From NCBI GenBank assembly GCA_000482145.1, contig AUXH01000007.1:1-64000 (forward strand): 64,000 bases of DNA. The letters are read 5' to 3'. Positions 1 to 9,371 of this stretch are shown here, in pieces. Positions within the stretch are counted from its first letter, which is position 1. Each line of letters starts with the position of its first letter. Origin of the DNA: Strigomonas culicis (taxonomy: Eukaryota > Euglenozoa > Kinetoplastea > Trypanosomatida > Trypanosomatidae). Position numbers and translations under genes: made by a program. Under the pieces are notes generated by a model. The model was given only the letters and a program-made list of their open reading frames with translations, searched no databases and was not told the DNA's origin.

Positions 1-1
1 C

Positions 2-289
2 GCCGCGACCCTTTCCTTGGCTCGGCGCCCTTTTTGGCGGGGGGCCCCCCGCCGACGGGCGTGGGCGGGCGGGGAGGCCGCGCCACGCCGCCTCGCCGCG
101 CCCCGACCCCCGCGGGCGGGGGCGGGGGTTCGAAACAGCGGCCGGACGCAGCCGCCACCGGCCGACGCCCTCCCAGGAGCCTCCGCGCGGCGGCATGGCC
201 CCAAGTTCGGACATGCGCGATTTGTTCGGGAGAGGTCTTGCTCAGCATCAGCCATGCATCATTCCTCGCGCCAAACTATTCGTGTGTGA
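2..289 (+). CDS. Possible 3' end of an upstream gene (partial, uncertain)
   Basis: The first ~250 bases are very GC-rich, like the third-position-GC-rich genes of this window, and composition turns AT-rich at about 290. All three forward frames stay open from base 1. The one starting at base 2 stops at 287-289, exactly at the composition change, so it is my best guess for the end of a gene entering from the left. The other two stop at 342-344 and 460-462. The predicted product is Arg/Pro/Ala-rich and matches no family I know, so the frame choice is weak and the stretch may be untranslated GC-rich sequence. Confidence 0.25.
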   Translation, partial: AATLSLARRPFWRGAPRRRAWAGGEAAPRRLAAPRPPRAGAGVRNSGRTQPPPADALPGASARRHGPKFGHARFVRERSCSASAMHHSSRQTIRV

Positions 290-509
290 AGGATGCTTCT
301 GGCCTTTCTGCTCTCTCTTTACTTCTCTTTTTCTTGTGTTCTGAAATGAGGACCGTTATTCATTTACATCATTTTTTAAATCACTTTTACACGTTGTGTT
401 TTGCTTTTTGGGCGTGTTGTGCGATAACAGCATTTCTTCTCCTCATTTTCTACGTACTTTAGCAATACTAAATTAATATAACCACATCAAAAATAAAACA
501 AAGAAAACT

Positions 510-1133
510 ATGCTCAGGGGTGTTTTCAGGAATACTGTTAAGTGTTATGGACCTGTGTTTGCAACGCCGATTAAGCAAGCAAAAATAGATGAAATCGTTC
601 GTGTTGATAATGCTGGGGAAGCAGCAGCAGTGCGCATCGCGCGAAATCAACTCAATTGGATGTGTCCCCTGGATGACTCCGTTCCCATTGTTCAAGAGAT
701 TTTGGGAGACGAGATTGTTCACCGGCGTGTTATGGATGAACTTGCTGAGCGTCACGGTGTAAGACTTACGTCGCTTGACCCAATCTTCAAAGTTGGCGCA
801 TTTGTTATGGGGGCAGGAACCGCCTTGATGGGCAAGGAGGCCATGATGTGCGTTCACGCTGCGGTGGAAATTACAATTTTTGACCACTACAATGACCAAC
901 TGCGCGAGATGGAAGCATTGGAGAGCTCTCTTACTGCCGTCAAAGAAACGGAAGAAGAAAAACAGGCCTGGACGGATGTAAAGGATTACATTGTGAAATT
1001 CCGTGACGAGGAGAAGCACCACCAAGAGCTTGGAGAGCAAAATGGTGCCGCTGATGCACCCGCCTATCCGCTGCTGTACAATGGAATTCGATACGCCTGC
1101 ATGTTTGGTGTTGAGCTTGCGAAGCGAGTTTAG
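510..1133 (+). CDS. COQ7: COQ7, 5-demethoxyubiquinone hydroxylase
   Basis: A 207-residue protein of the COQ7/Cat5 di-iron family, which hydroxylates demethoxyubiquinone in the last steps of ubiquinone synthesis at the mitochondrial inner membrane. The family's paired helices and ligands are visible: Glu37 in the VDNAGE segment, Glu68-x2-His71, Glu120 after the GKEAMM helix, and Glu168-x2-His171 near the C-terminus. Length fits the family. The N-terminus (MLRGVFRNTVK) is short, basic and hydrophobic, as expected of a mitochondrial presequence. The start at 510 is the first ATG after the T-rich leader. Third codon positions are less GC-rich than in most genes to the right. Confidence 0.95.
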   Translation: MLRGVFRNTVKCYGPVFATPIKQAKIDEIVRVDNAGEAAAVRIARNQLNWMCPLDDSVPIVQEILGDEIVHRRVMDELAERHGVRLTSLDPIFKVGAFVMGAGTALMGKEAMMCVHAAVEITIFDHYNDQLREMEALESSLTAVKETEEEKQAWTDVKDYIVKFRDEEKHHQELGEQNGAADAPAYPLLYNGIRYACMFGVELAKRV

Positions 1134-1615
1134 GTTGTACCTTCATTGCTAACATGAGAAGAAGTGGCCGATACTAAGCGCCGTTATGTTTATTACTATT
1201 TCACACCACTTTATTATCGACATTACATATTGGCTCTCCTTCTTTTTATTACCGTTTTCAACTTCTGTTTTTTTTTTAAAAAAAAACTGTTTTTCTTTCT
1301 TTCACTCATCAAAAAATAAAATAAAAATAAACACGTTCTCTTTCCAACTTTTTTTTATTTAATTTCAGTGGTACTACAAGGATTGTTTTTTCCCTTTGTG
1401 TTCTTGCAATTAGCGCCTCTTTTCGACAGACTGCGTGGAGGGCTCTGCTGAACTCCTTTATCTTTTCTCGCTCCCCTCTCCTCTTCCAAACATACACTTT
1501 TTTAAAACAGTTCAATTTAAAAATTCTTGTTCTTTTCGTTGTCATTAAAATTGCTCTTTTACGTTGAATCACTCCGTTATTAACTGCATATACTGATTCT
1601 GTTTCATAACTGCAA
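1134..1615 (+). other. Intergenic region between COQ7 and the NAP-like gene
   Basis: AT-rich, with T and A homopolymers near 1270-1290. Two pyrimidine tracts (about 1335-1366 and 1451-1488) are followed by AG at 1367-1368 and 1509-1510. The second is the likelier trans-splice acceptor, because no ATG intervenes before the gene start at 1616. Nothing else seen. Confidence 0.6.
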
Positions 1616-2161
1616 ATGACAACCACCGAGGACAGCATTGCTCAGTTCACCAAGGATCTGATTGCCATCGAGGATAAGATTGATGCAGAGGAGCTAAAGA
1701 TTTCTTCTGCGTACAGAGGAAAGCTGGAAAAGCTTCTCACAGAACGCCAGGTAATTCTTGATAAGGCAGAGGGGTTTTGGCCATCTATTTTTAGCTCCCC
1801 ATCCTGTGCACTGCATCCTTTTATGAATGGCACTGTGGACCCCAAAATTGTGCGCGCAATCACCAGCTTTTGTGTTTCGTCTCATCAGCACAATGAAAAA
1901 GTTAGTCGTAAGGTGACTATGAAAATCAGGTCAAACCTTTTTATCCAAGAAGGAGTGATCTCAAGGGAGATTGATGGCGAGTGTAACACGCTCGCACTGT
2001 CTGAGATTAAGTGGAAACAGGGCACGGAACGCGCCCGGCAGAACTCTTTCTTCTCCTTTTTTGAGAAACACGCAGATGAAGATGTGCCGAAGGTGATGGA
2101 TATCCTTGATGTCCTTGACTCTGTTTACCAAAACCCCTTTCTGGATTTGGAGCAGGAATAG
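1616..2161 (+). CDS. NAP/SET-family histone chaperone-like protein
   Basis: A 181-residue protein matching the nucleosome assembly protein fold. It has an N-terminal dimerisation helix (residues ~5-50), then the family signature of a helix leading into a GFWPSIF segment (residues ~53-59; FW in SET/NAP), beta strands ending in the diagnostic EIKWKQGT stretch (~130-137), and a SFFSFFEKHAD segment equivalent to SFFxWF in SET. The long acidic C-terminal tail of NAP1/SET is nearly absent: the protein stops soon after a short DLEQE end, so it is smaller than canonical NAP1 (about 350-400 residues) and closer to a trimmed SET or Vps75. Likely role is H2A-H2B or H3-H4 chaperoning, inferred from the family. 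The start is the first ATG after the acceptor at 1509-1510. Confidence 0.88.
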   Translation: MTTTEDSIAQFTKDLIAIEDKIDAEELKISSAYRGKLEKLLTERQVILDKAEGFWPSIFSSPSCALHPFMNGTVDPKIVRAITSFCVSSHQHNEKVSRKVTMKIRSNLFIQEGVISREIDGECNTLALSEIKWKQGTERARQNSFFSFFEKHADEDVPKVMDILDVLDSVYQNPFLDLEQE

Positions 2162-2751
2162 AAAAAGGTTATTCCTTCCTCTTCTCGTCCCCTTTTTTTT
2201 TTGATGATCTTATAACCATAATGATAACGTAAGCAACAACAACAACAACAACAACGAAAACATCTCTGAGAACAAGTGTTTTTGTTTCTCGAAAAAGTGA
2301 ATGATAATTCCTAGTATATGCTTCCGTACAACAAAACAACAAACCGAAGTACTCTTAGCCTCTCTCCTCTCTCCTCTTCTTAACTATATTAGTTTGCATT
2401 TATTACTACCGTCTTCACTCATTTTTTGCACTACTCGATTGAGAGCTTTAACATTAATTCGATTTTCAGACTTGCTTGTTATTTTCTTTCCTGAAGATTC
2501 ATTCTTTCTACATACGCATAGGTTTCTTGTGTGTATTTGTTTCCCAACATAAACATATACATTATTCTATTGACTTAACAGCTGTGGCAAAGTGTAGCAA
2601 GTTGATAAAAAAAGAAGTAAAGCATTTCATCAAGCTACTGCTCTGCAACAAGTTTAACTATATAATATTTTGGAGTTCATTAACTAAGCTATAATATCTG
2701 ATAGTGTTATAGCAATTTAAACGTACACATACATAAAGAGGTGCAGTAAAC
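2162..2751 (+). other. Intergenic region with a (CAA)7 repeat
   Basis: AT-rich spacer. It holds a seven-unit CAA repeat at 2234-2254 and a pyrimidine tract at about 2358-2381 with AG at 2391-2392, a candidate splice acceptor. The short open frames here have noncoding composition (Leu/Phe/Ile-rich from T-rich DNA). No gene seen. Confidence 0.6.
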
Positions 2752-3867
2752 ATGCAGAAATCGTTGCAATTTGCGAAAACAACGAATGCTATTGATGATT
2801 TGGTGTTCAATCTAAGTTCCGCGTTGGGTCAGTTTAAAGGTGACAACGGAGTCGGTCGTCTATTAACAGCTGGAAAACTATCCCTTCTTTCACTGATGGG
2901 GGAATTCGACAAAACGAATGATGCTTTGTTTGAACGGAGAAGCAATTCGGTTCAAAATACAAGAAGATGCTTGGTTCGACTAAATGAAGAGTTTTCCAGC
3001 GTTTTAAAACATATGGACAAAGTCGTGTCGAAAGTGGACAGCATTGTTTCTATTATGCACGAGTTTCATGAGTCGTGTGATTTAGAAATTCTGAGTGAGA
3101 ACGCGAATCAACAAAGAGACGAGGGCCTCCGGTTTAAGAATTTGTTTGCGGACTTGGATAAGGTTAATGCCACTGTGCAGAAAATTTTTGCAGACTTCCA
3201 CTCCAATCAAACGACTTGTGTTCAAATGAACGCCAATTCTGTGCAAGAATTGGGTGCGATACACAATGAGGTGAATACGGACGTGAAGCGTAAGCAAACA
3301 GACTTTGATATGCTGCGACGTCGCGTACAAGTAAAGCAAAGCGAATTTGAAAGACTGCGCGCATCGGGTCAACCACACAATGCTGCGGTGCAAAACGCAG
3401 AGGCAACTCTACGCGAGGCTGCAGCGGACGTGGAGGTCATAGGTGACTCCTACTTACTCGAGATTCAAAAGGGAATGGATGCTACACGATTTGCTTTGGA
3501 GCAGACAACAATGTCTGGATGGGCCTCCATTAACGTCTTTTTCGTTCAACTTACAACTTTTATGAAAGATATGTCCGAGTCCACCGCAAGTATTGGCAAT
3601 ATTGCAAAGGTTATTAAAAACGAACAGCAGGTCTCCAAAGAACTCGGCGAGGAAAAGAGGCGCCTTGAGGCGGTGCAAGTGAGAGCGCAGCAACATAAGA
3701 TGGAACAGCAACATCAGCCACAGACACTGCCTCCCGCAGCTCAACACTGCGATGCAAATTATGACCTCTTTATAGCAGAATCATCGCCACCAACAGAAGA
3801 TCCTAGTGAACCAAATTACCCTCCTACCAAAAGTAAGAGAATGAGTATTGATGATCTTTTCAGGTGA
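2752..3867 (+). CDS. Coiled-coil protein with a BAR-domain-like helical region
   Basis: A 371-residue, mostly helical protein without signal peptide or membrane segment. Residues ~50-300 form long charged helices. By eye the order resembles a BAR domain: a DFDMLRRRV stretch (compare DYDxxRxxV in amphiphysin-type BARs), a variable loop, an Ala/Glu-rich AEATLREAAADVE helix, and a final helix in which aromatic residues alternate with a Lys-Asp-Met-Ser-Glu end. The last ~70 residues are Gln/Pro-rich and disordered and end in a basic SKRMSIDDLFR motif. If correct it would bend or sense membranes in endocytic traffic. The BAR assignment is my inference; a generic coiled-coil protein is the alternative. 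The coding sequence is AT-richer than genes to the right. Confidence 0.9.
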   Translation: MQKSLQFAKTTNAIDDLVFNLSSALGQFKGDNGVGRLLTAGKLSLLSLMGEFDKTNDALFERRSNSVQNTRRCLVRLNEEFSSVLKHMDKVVSKVDSIVSIMHEFHESCDLEILSENANQQRDEGLRFKNLFADLDKVNATVQKIFADFHSNQTTCVQMNANSVQELGAIHNEVNTDVKRKQTDFDMLRRRVQVKQSEFERLRASGQPHNAAVQNAEATLREAAADVEVIGDSYLLEIQKGMDATRFALEQTTMSGWASINVFFVQLTTFMKDMSESTASIGNIAKVIKNEQQVSKELGEEKRRLEAVQVRAQQHKMEQQHQPQTLPPAAQHCDANYDLFIAESSPPTEDPSEPNYPPTKSKRMSIDDLFR

Positions 3868-4230
3868 TCGCATCGCTTATTGCTGGTACAATCGCTTCAC
3901 AACGTGTATGTGTGTGTGTGTGTGTGTGCGTGTGTTTCTTTTTTACTTTTGCTTTCTTGCCGTCATCAAGGTACCAACAATTCTTTTTTTTTTCTTTCCT
4001 TAATTGTTTTGTATTTTTCTCTCTTCCTTTGTTGGTATTATTGCTGCTAATCTGATATGTGCAGATGTGTGGGTGTGTGTTTGTATTCTTGTTGTTTCAT
4101 TCCTTTTCTCTCCCTCTTCACACGCTCAAGTTGTTCAAGTAAGTACCGTGTGAAACAGCCCCAGCTAAAAACACGTATTGAGTATACGTCTACCGATCGT
4201 TTTTGCTTTACACTACTCCCCACCGTTACT
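3868..4230 (+). other. Intergenic region with TG repeat and splice signals for the MAPKK
   Basis: Contains a TG dinucleotide run (3909-3935, one interruption) and a pyrimidine tract at about 4095-4120 with AG at 4129-4130. An in-frame ATG at 4057 lies upstream of this tract, so the mature mRNA should start after it, and the kinase start is placed at 4231. Confidence 0.6.
3905..3935. repeat. TG microsatellite
   Basis: About ten TG units, then one CG interruption and two more TG units. It lies in the 3' flank of the BAR-like gene. Similar TG runs recur in other spacers of this window. Confidence 0.9.
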
Positions 4231-5355
4231 ATGAAGAAAAGACCCGGATTAGGCCTCGCTTTGGATGCAGCCACTGTGGAAAACTACAAGAATGATGCAC
4301 AATCCTATCAGATCAAGAATAATAACTCCTTGCAGCTCCGCGCGTTTCTCTTCAACGAAAATGGAATGTTCACAAAGGACGGACGAAAGCTGCCTGGAAC
4401 AGTGTCCAAAGATCAGATTGACTTTACTCAGAAAAAGAGTGTCGGGCGCGGCGCGAGCGGCGATGTTTCGTTTGCTCGTCTCAAGGATGGAACCCCTGTT
4501 GCACTGAAGTGCATCCCCATCTCTTCGAAGGCACATCGTGACGAGGTGGACCGAGAGCTGCAATTCTTCAGCTCTAAGGGTGATTGTCCGTATGTTATGA
4601 AAAACTACGGCGCGTTTTGGGACTCACAGGAAGGTGCGATCGTTATTCCGATGGAATGGATGTCATACACGGTTAAAGACCTTAGCTTCTTCTGGGATGG
4701 CTTGGAGGAGTCGATCCTTCGGGACGTGTACTTCCAAGTTGTTTCAGGGCTGGTGTACCTTCATGATACAAAGCGTGTCATCCATCGTGACCTGAAGCCC
4801 AGCAACTTGCTCATCAACGACGATGGATATGTGAAGATTGCCGATTTCGGGGTATCCAAGCTGGTTCAAACACTAGATGTCTCCTCGACCTACGTTGGAA
4901 CAATGTACTTCATGGCTCCGGAGCGTCTGGAGCAAGGCGCCTATAGCTTCAGCAGCGATGTGTGGTCCTTGGGTCTTACCATGATTGCCACGGTTACCGG
5001 GCAAAACCCGTGGGCTCCCCCCGAGGAGATGAACCTCTTCCAGCTCCTTGGCAAGCTTTCCGGTAACACGACCCCGGGGCTGCCCGAGAAGGGCAACTAC
5101 TCGGAGGAGGCGAGGGACTTCATCCGCAAGTGTCTCGTGCGCGATCCGGATGAGCGTCTCACCTGCGCCGACCTGCTGCAGCACCCCTTCTTCAAAGGGG
5201 TCACAATGGAGAGTGCTGTCGCTAACGTCAAACTCGCTGTGGAGTTCATGAGTCGCATGCTGAATATGGGGGCCAAAAAGGACAAGGAACTGCAACGCTC
5301 CCAGGCAGAGATGGAAAAAGATATGAAGGACAAGTTGGATAAAATGGTGGCCTAG
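4231..5355 (+). CDS. MAP kinase kinase (STE7/MEK family)
   Basis: A 374-residue dual-specificity kinase. Visible motifs: Gly-loop GRGASGDV (72-79), VAIK lysine Lys93, HRDLKPSN (185-192), DFG (205-207), an activation segment SKLVQTLDVSSTYVGT with several Ser/Thr, and APE (229-231). The FGVSKL-to-YVGTMYFMAPE segment is typical of MEKs rather than MAPKs. It should phosphorylate a MAP kinase in flagellum, differentiation or proliferation control. Trypanosomatid MAPKKs of this kind include MKK5 and PK4; I cannot say which orthologue this is. The C-terminal ~40 residues form a charged helix. The start at 4231 was chosen over an in-frame ATG at 4057 because the extra segment is encoded by the pyrimidine-rich splice region. 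Confidence 0.95.
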   Translation: MKKRPGLGLALDAATVENYKNDAQSYQIKNNNSLQLRAFLFNENGMFTKDGRKLPGTVSKDQIDFTQKKSVGRGASGDVSFARLKDGTPVALKCIPISSKAHRDEVDRELQFFSSKGDCPYVMKNYGAFWDSQEGAIVIPMEWMSYTVKDLSFFWDGLEESILRDVYFQVVSGLVYLHDTKRVIHRDLKPSNLLINDDGYVKIADFGVSKLVQTLDVSSTYVGTMYFMAPERLEQGAYSFSSDVWSLGLTMIATVTGQNPWAPPEEMNLFQLLGKLSGNTTPGLPEKGNYSEEARDFIRKCLVRDPDERLTCADLLQHPFFKGVTMESAVANVKLAVEFMSRMLNMGAKKDKELQRSQAEMEKDMKDKLDKMVA

Positions 5356-5818
5356 ACGCCCGCTTCTCCAAATTGCAATATGTTTTAGCCAACTATGTGG
5401 AATAAGCACATAGGGCTGAACAGATGTAAAGACCAAATAACACCTTCTTTTTTTTTATAGTTTTTTTTTTTCTCAATACCTTCTTTTTCTTTTCTTGTGT
5501 CTTTACCCTTTTCCGTACATGCAAGGCGACGACTGCAAATGGTAGTAGCAAACAGGAATGATAATCAAGCGTTACCATAGCTATTGTTCTTCGCGTTTTC
5601 GTGTATCACATAACTTGTTTTTGTCAGATTATCGGAGAGATTGCTGCTTCATTTAACTTCTTTATTTTCATCCCCCTTTCTCCTTTACCCACCTCTTTTC
5701 TCGAATGAAACTGATTAGGTTCTATTGCAGCTATTTAACACTTCACCATTGCCTTTCTATATTTTGTTTGGCGTTGATCACCGCTTTTTATCGTACCCAA
5801 AAACAAAGTCAAGACACG
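5356..5818 (+). other. Intergenic region upstream of enoyl-CoA hydratase
   Basis: T-rich spacer. A long pyrimidine tract (about 5647-5700) is followed by AG at 5717-5718 and 5729-5730. The in-frame ATG at 5705 precedes these acceptors, which supports 5819 as the real start. Nothing else seen. Confidence 0.6.
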
Positions 5819-6637
5819 ATGCTTCGGTCTTCATTCATTTTGCGCTCCGCGGAGGCGATCATAAAGACCGCACAGACGGGCAAGATTGTGACCGTCACCA
5901 TTAACCGCCCTAAGCAGCTCAACGCGTTGAGCAACGAAGTGTGTACCGCTTTGTTCACCACGCTGAAGAAGTTGGACGCCGACCCATCTTGCTCGGTCAT
6001 TGTTCTCACCGGAGAGGGACGTGCGTTTGTGGCGGGTGCGGATATTAAGTACATGCAGAAGCAGGATTTTGTGGAGTCTCTCAACAGCGAAGAGGTCGGG
6101 AAGGATGTGCTTGGGGACCTTCGCTTCGGCTTCTTCTCTCTCAACAAGCCCATCATTGCCGCCGTGAACGGCTTCGCACTGGGTGGTGGCTGCGAGCTGG
6201 CCATGTCGTGCGATATTATCGTCGCAAGCGAAAAGGCCATATTCGGACAGCCGGAGATCAAAATCGGCACCATCCCCGGCATGGGCGGCACGCAGCGCCT
6301 CACGCACGCCATCGGTAAGGCCAAGGCGATGGAGTGGGTCCTCACGGGGGATCAATACACCGCCGAGGAGGCCGAGCGCGCCGGCCTCGTGTCGCGCGTG
6401 GTGAAGCACGAGGACTTGATGCCGACAGCGCTAAAGATCGCGGAGTCGATCGCGAAGAACAGCCAGGTGACCGTCAAGCTGGCGAAGCGCGCCGTGAACG
6501 CGTCTCAGGAGACGACGCTGACGACGGGGATGAAGTACGAGCGCGACATTTTTGCCATGACCTTCGCAACGGCTGACCGCAAGGAGGGCATGACGGCCTT
6601 CGTGGAGAAGCGCCCGCCCAACTTCAAGGATGCATAG
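5819..6637 (+). CDS. Mitochondrial enoyl-CoA hydratase (crotonase, ECHS1-type)
   Basis: A 272-residue crotonase-fold enzyme that hydrates 2-trans-enoyl-CoA in beta-oxidation and branched-chain amino-acid breakdown. It follows rat/human ECHS1 closely: the oxyanion segments around AGADIK (residues ~72-77) and FALGGGCELA (119-128), and both catalytic glutamates, Glu126 in GGGCE and Glu146 in GQPE. The C-terminus has the ECHS1-type REGMTAFVEKR-like end (here KEGMTAFVEKR). The N-terminus MLRSSFILRSAEA is basic and Ser-rich, consistent with mitochondrial import. The start at 5819 is the first ATG after the splice acceptor at 5729-5730. Confidence 0.96.
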   Translation: MLRSSFILRSAEAIIKTAQTGKIVTVTINRPKQLNALSNEVCTALFTTLKKLDADPSCSVIVLTGEGRAFVAGADIKYMQKQDFVESLNSEEVGKDVLGDLRFGFFSLNKPIIAAVNGFALGGGCELAMSCDIIVASEKAIFGQPEIKIGTIPGMGGTQRLTHAIGKAKAMEWVLTGDQYTAEEAERAGLVSRVVKHEDLMPTALKIAESIAKNSQVTVKLAKRAVNASQETTLTTGMKYERDIFAMTFATADRKEGMTAFVEKRPPNFKDA

Positions 6638-7062
6638 TCGAACTCTAAGAGTGGCATTCATTTTTTCTCCCCTTGTTTTCGTTATGCCCTTGCGCAAGAG
6701 CTCTTCTTTTTTTTTTCTCTTACAATGATAGCGCTACTTTTTATATCTATCGAACCTTCTCCATGACGTGGATTGCGTACCGAAGTCAACATCACACTAA
6801 CGATATCGTACAAGAGGATGCATGCTTGCAGTGCGTTTTGGATTAATTGGGTTTTCTTTGTTGTTCACAACTCTTTTGTTAGGTACATTTGATTGTTGAA
6901 CCTTGAACTATAACGTACGTTGGAAGACGACCTTTCTTCCATGCCTTTCCTTTTTATTTACCTTCCCCACTTTGCTGTACTACTGGCTATAGAGTATTAT
7001 CGAAGTTTATATTGTTTTCTTTTTCTTTATCTGTTATCGCAGAAATACATATTCAAGTCAAG
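6638..7062 (+). other. Intergenic region upstream of the USP5-like gene
   Basis: AT-rich spacer. A pyrimidine-rich stretch (about 7013-7040) ends in AG at 7041-7042, 20 bases before the chosen ATG. No RNA gene or repeat recognised. Confidence 0.55.
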
Positions 7063-9225
7063 ATGATGTATCAACAGTCCAACGAGGCATGTCCACACTG
7101 CTGGGATGAAGCCGCGTTACGCTATCCTTCGCACAGCACGTGCGTGCAAAAAGAAGAGTGCGCCTACTGCTGCTACACGTGTCGCCACGAAAATGGTGTG
7201 CTGGTGTGCATGACATGCTTCGCAGGCGTCTGCGTGGCGCATGCGGAGAAGCACATGGCGGTCAATCCCACCCACACCATGTATACCCTTGTAAAGGAGT
7301 TGCCTGAGGAGAAGAAGGAGGAGGAACAAGTCCGGGACGTTTACCACTTGGGCGTGGTTGCGGCAAAGACGTACCAGACAGCTGTGTGCTGCGGAGCATG
7401 CAAGTTACGCTTCCAGGCTGTGCCTGACTTTGCGGTGGAGTCGTACACTGGCATCACGAATGCTCCCGTCCCCGGGGCCCAGACCGATGATGGGATGGGT
7501 GCTGCCTTTGTGAAGCCGCAGTGCCCTCACCTTATTTGCTTGGAGCAGGCCGCCTCGCCCTTCGCGGCGGGAGTGGTGCCTTCCTCGGAGAGCAAGTGCA
7601 GCGTCAACGGCTGCGAGTGCCGGTCGAACAACTGGATGTGCCTCACGTGTGGCGCCATCGGGTGCCCCCGCCCGGAGTCCGGGGGCCAGGGGCACGCCCT
7701 TCGACATTACAAGGAAACAGGCCACCCGGCGAGTGTCAAGCTGGGCACCGTCACGCCGGGAGGAGCCGACTTCTACTGTTACAGCTGCGACGATGACGTG
7801 TCGGATGTTCATTTCGCAGCGCACATGGCACACTTCGGCATTAACGTGGCGACGTCCAAAAAGACCGCTAAAACAATGGGTGAGATGATGTACGACTACA
7901 CGTCTCAATTCGATTTCAATAAGATCACCGAGTCTGGTATGGACCTCAAACCCATGTACGGCCCTGGGAGGACGGGCATATACAATATTGGAAACACATG
8001 CTACATTGCCTCTGTTGTCCAGTGCCTCGTCGCGCTGAAGGCTTTCCAGGACAGCTTCTACGTCAACAAAAGCTGCGTGCACCAACAGGCATGCAAGCTG
8101 AACCCGTACGACTGCCGCACGTGTCAGGTGGAGCGGCTGGCCTCCGGGCTCCTGTCGGGCGACTTCAGCAAGGCGGCGCACGAGCCCATGAAGTGGAATG
8201 GCGTGGGCCTGCGCTCCTTCAAGAAGGTGTTTGCGCAGCAGCACCCCGAGTTCTCCAGTGGCCTCCAGCAGGATGCGCAGGAGTACTTTCTCTACCTCCT
8301 GGAGGAGCTGCGACGCCACGTCCGGACGGCCACGGGGACGACCTATCCGTATGAGATGTTTGATTTTCTCATCGAGCACCGTCTCCAGTGCAGCAACTGT
8401 CGGAAGGTGCGCTACACAAAGGAAAAGGAGAGCTGCCTGTCGCTGCCGATCCCCGTGGACCCCTTGAGGCTGCCGCAGGGCGATGTGAAGGACGAGGATC
8501 GGCCGCGCTGCCAGCTGAGCGACTGCTTCGCGTCCCTTGTCGCGCCGTCGGAAATGGCGTGCCGCTGCGAGGCTTGCGGTCAGCCGGCGGTGTACACGTC
8601 CACGACGAAGATAGTGTCTTTCCCGGACATTCTGCCTGTATACATCCGCCGTCCTTACTTCGACCCGCAGACCTGCACCACAAAGAAGATGAACGTCTAC
8701 GTGGATGTCCCGGAGACGGTGCAGCTCGAGGCCTACCGCGGGCACGGCGCTTCCGCCGGCGAGGCGCTCATGCCTCCCCCCGCTACGGCCCGCGCCCCCC
8801 TCGCCACAGCCAGCGGCCAAACCCCCGTGGACGAGGTGGCGCTGGTCTCTGTGATCAGCATGGGCATCGATATGGAAGTGGCCAGGTACGCCCTGCTGCA
8901 GACAAACATGAATGTGGAGCGAGCGGTGGATTACATTTTTAGTCACCCCAACCTTGTGGAGGAGATGACCGCTGCGGAGGCGGGTCAGCCCGCTCCCCCC
9001 ACCGTCCCGGAGGACCCGCGTGTGATGACGGACGGACCCGCACAGTACCAGTTAGTCTCCATGATCAGTCACATCGGTGGCGGTGCCAAGACAGGCCACT
9101 ATGTGTGCCACGTGAAGGACAGAGAGACGGGCAAGTGGCTTTTGTTTAACGACGAGAAGGTGGGGATATCGCAAGAGCCCCCCTTTTCGATGGCATCCAT
9201 CTATTTCTTTGAGCGAAGGAAGTGA
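7063..9225 (+). CDS. Ubiquitin-specific protease, USP5/isopeptidase T type
   Basis: A 720-residue C19 cysteine protease expected to disassemble free polyubiquitin chains. Two Cys/His-rich zinc-finger modules occupy the N-terminus (residues ~10-80, and ~150-265, the latter a canonical ZnF-UBP with several CxxC pairs and a GHALRHYKETGH segment). The catalytic Cys box GIYNIGNTCY has Cys313, followed by a GLQQDAQEYF QDA box, and the His box TGHYVCH has His679 with a C-terminal YFFERRK. One UBA domain (about residues 588-628) sits in the catalytic insert just ahead of the His box. It corresponds to UBA2 of human USP5, and I do not see UBA1. The two adjacent ATGs at 7063 and 7066 follow AG 7041-7042. 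Confidence 0.95.
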   Translation: MMYQQSNEACPHCWDEAALRYPSHSTCVQKEECAYCCYTCRHENGVLVCMTCFAGVCVAHAEKHMAVNPTHTMYTLVKELPEEKKEEEQVRDVYHLGVVAAKTYQTAVCCGACKLRFQAVPDFAVESYTGITNAPVPGAQTDDGMGAAFVKPQCPHLICLEQAASPFAAGVVPSSESKCSVNGCECRSNNWMCLTCGAIGCPRPESGGQGHALRHYKETGHPASVKLGTVTPGGADFYCYSCDDDVSDVHFAAHMAHFGINVATSKKTAKTMGEMMYDYTSQFDFNKITESGMDLKPMYGPGRTGIYNIGNTCYIASVVQCLVALKAFQDSFYVNKSCVHQQACKLNPYDCRTCQVERLASGLLSGDFSKAAHEPMKWNGVGLRSFKKVFAQQHPEFSSGLQQDAQEYFLYLLEELRRHVRTATGTTYPYEMFDFLIEHRLQCSNCRKVRYTKEKESCLSLPIPVDPLRLPQGDVKDEDRPRCQLSDCFASLVAPSEMACRCEACGQPAVYTSTTKIVSFPDILPVYIRRPYFDPQTCTTKKMNVYVDVPETVQLEAYRGHGASAGEALMPPPATARAPLATASGQTPVDEVALVSVISMGIDMEVARYALLQTNMNVERAVDYIFSHPNLVEEMTAAEAGQPAPPTVPEDPRVMTDGPAQYQLVSMISHIGGGAKTGHYVCHVKDRETGKWLLFNDEKVGISQEPPFSMASIYFFERRK

Positions 9226-9330
9226 TTGGTTTTTGGTTTCCATACCTCTTCTTTAGTTCTTTTGATGTTATGATTATTTATACAGTAGCTTATATTGTTA
9301 TCCCATTTTCATAAGTGGTACGTAGAATGC

Positions 9331-9371
<41 letters not shown>

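Noticed and set aside
120..140. tRNA-like T-loop sequence GGTTCGAAA
   Set aside because: No flanking acceptor, D or anticodon stem can be drawn around it, and it lies in low-complexity GC-rich DNA.
2301..2694. Two overlapping short open frames between the NAP-like and BAR-like genes
   Set aside because: Composition is T-rich and the products are Leu/Phe/Ile strings. A pyrimidine tract and splice acceptor run through them.
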